From Cyclobacteriaceae bacterium (GTDB lineage Bacteria > Bacteroidota > Bacteroidia > Cytophagales > Cyclobacteriaceae), in assembly GCA_030637245.1 (NCBI GenBank), contig DAOVVI010000066.1, forward strand, positions 1-7,666: DNA of 7,666 bases, written 5' to 3'. A program made the translations under genes and the position numbers. Each line of letters begins with the position of its first letter. The stretch's first letter is position 1. Below are positions 6,911 to 7,666 of the stretch, one piece after another. Under the pieces are notes generated by a model. The model was not told the DNA's origin. It searched no databases and saw nothing but the letters and a program-made list of their open reading frames with translations.

Positions 6911-7666
6911 ATGAGAAAATCTATTTCATTATTATTAGTTCTAATCACATTTGCTTGCGGCCCGATAAAAAAATCTGACGAGCAGGCATTTTTAGACAGT
7001 CTGGACAATCTTACCCTGGATGCTCCAATGATTTCTGACGAAGTAATTGCAGACATCATCCAGCAGGTTCCTTCTCCATTGGAAATTTCATACTTATTGA
7101 AAGATGCCGGAACTCAGTATGACTTTAATCTATTGAATACGCCAACCAATGTATCAAATTACAACAGCAACTTCGATAAAGCCTTAAACCTTGGTATTTA
7201 TGGAACAGACTTGGGTTATGCCAATATTTATGAAGAAAACCAGGATGCAATTCTTTATTTGAATTCGATAAAAGGACTGGCAAATGATTTGAGTATTGGT
7301 CAATTTTTTGATTTTGGAACCATTGCAAGGTTAGCTTCCAATAGTAAAAACCTTGATTCTTTATTGCTCATAACAACTCAGAATTTCAACAACATCAACG
7401 GTTATTTACAGGAAAATCAAAGATCAAACCTGAGTGTGCTAATTCTTACTGGGGGATGGCTTGAGGCATTACATATTACTTGCCAGGTAGCTGAGAAAAA
7501 CGATGATAATGAGAAATTGATAGAAAAAATTGGTGAGCAAAAAATCATACTGGATAACATCAAGCTGATGTTGGGATTCTATACCAGTGATCCGTATATC
7601 GCTGATTTGCATAAGAGTATTCTAAAGCTTGAAAAAGCATTTGCTCAAATAGAAATTATTTATACC
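6911..7666 (+). CDS. Predicted lipoprotein of unknown function (3' partial)
   Basis: The frame is open from ATG 6911 through the right edge, giving 252 codons and no stop, so the C-terminus is missing. The N-terminus is a lipoprotein signal: Arg2-Lys3, a hydrophobic run at 5-15 and a lipobox-like TFAC with Cys16. The -3 residue is Thr rather than the usual Leu, a relaxation seen in Bacteroidota. The mature part looks mainly helical, with motifs such as PSPLEISYLLKDAG from 54, LGIYGTDLGYANIYEE near 93-108 and IGQFFDFGTIARLA near 128-141. It resembles conserved uncharacterised Bacteroidota lipoproteins, but I cannot name a family or function. An in-frame stop at 6842-6844 bounds the start, and ATG 6911 is the first ATG and gives a complete signal peptide. 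It should be anchored in the outer or inner membrane. It lies 93 bases after the transporter gene on the same strand. Confidence 0.85.
   Translation, partial: MRKSISLLLVLITFACGPIKKSDEQAFLDSLDNLTLDAPMISDEVIADIIQQVPSPLEISYLLKDAGTQYDFNLLNTPTNVSNYNSNFDKALNLGIYGTDLGYANIYEENQDAILYLNSIKGLANDLSIGQFFDFGTIARLASNSKNLDSLLLITTQNFNNINGYLQENQRSNLSVLILTGGWLEALHITCQVAEKNDDNEKLIEKIGEQKIILDNIKLMLGFYTSDPYIADLHKSILKLEKAFAQIEIIYT

Noticed and set aside
7125..7328. 67-residue open frame on the minus strand
   Set aside because: It lies opposite the lipoprotein gene, which has a signal peptide and a continuous frame of 252 codons; the antisense frame is short and unconvincing.
2..7666. All five genes lie in the same reading frame
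   Set aside because: Each gene has its own stop and start with untranslated gaps between them, so this is taken as coincidence rather than readthrough or a polyprotein.
1..7666. CRISPR arrays, tRNA or rRNA genes, insertion sequences
   Set aside because: No regularly spaced repeats, tRNA-like cloverleaf or transposase coding was seen in the short intergenic gaps or elsewhere.

Overview
The window looks like an AT-rich chromosomal segment of a Bacteroidota bacterium, probably Cytophagales-like. The reasons are the protein families present, start codons preceded by A-rich sequence without a clear Shine-Dalgarno motif, several TAnnTTTG (-7 type) elements in intergenic DNA, and a lipoprotein with a relaxed lipobox. 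The exact lineage is an inference. All genes lie on the + strand. The longest gene-free gap is 114 bases.

Positions 2-3622 hold a three-gene phosphorylation switch of the SiaA/SiaB/SiaC type. First comes a large membrane sensor, cut by the left edge, with tandem HAMP, GAF and two PAS domains and a C-terminal SpoIIE/PP2C serine/threonine phosphatase. It is followed by a small GHKL-like SiaB kinase and a 120-residue SiaC phosphoprotein. SiaC keeps the threonine (Thr68) that is phosphorylated in Pseudomonas aeruginosa SiaC. By analogy, SiaB phosphorylates SiaC, the sensor phosphatase removes the phosphate in response to a signal, and unphosphorylated SiaC acts on a target. In Pseudomonas that target is the diguanylate cyclase SiaD. 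No SiaD is encoded here, so the output is unknown.

A nested hairpin with a T-run at 3640-3711 probably ends the siaC transcript. It separates the switch from a 1026-residue ABC transporter (3737-6817). This single chain carries a TerB-like N-terminal region, an FHA-like segment, an ABCG-type nucleotide-binding domain, and six predicted membrane segments with a loop of about 240 residues between the fifth and sixth.

After a 93-base AT-rich gap with two candidate -7 elements, a predicted lipoprotein of unknown function begins at 6911 and runs off the right edge. The sequence gives no direct proof that the transporter or the lipoprotein is functionally tied to the Sia-type switch. The physical linkage is only a hypothesis.
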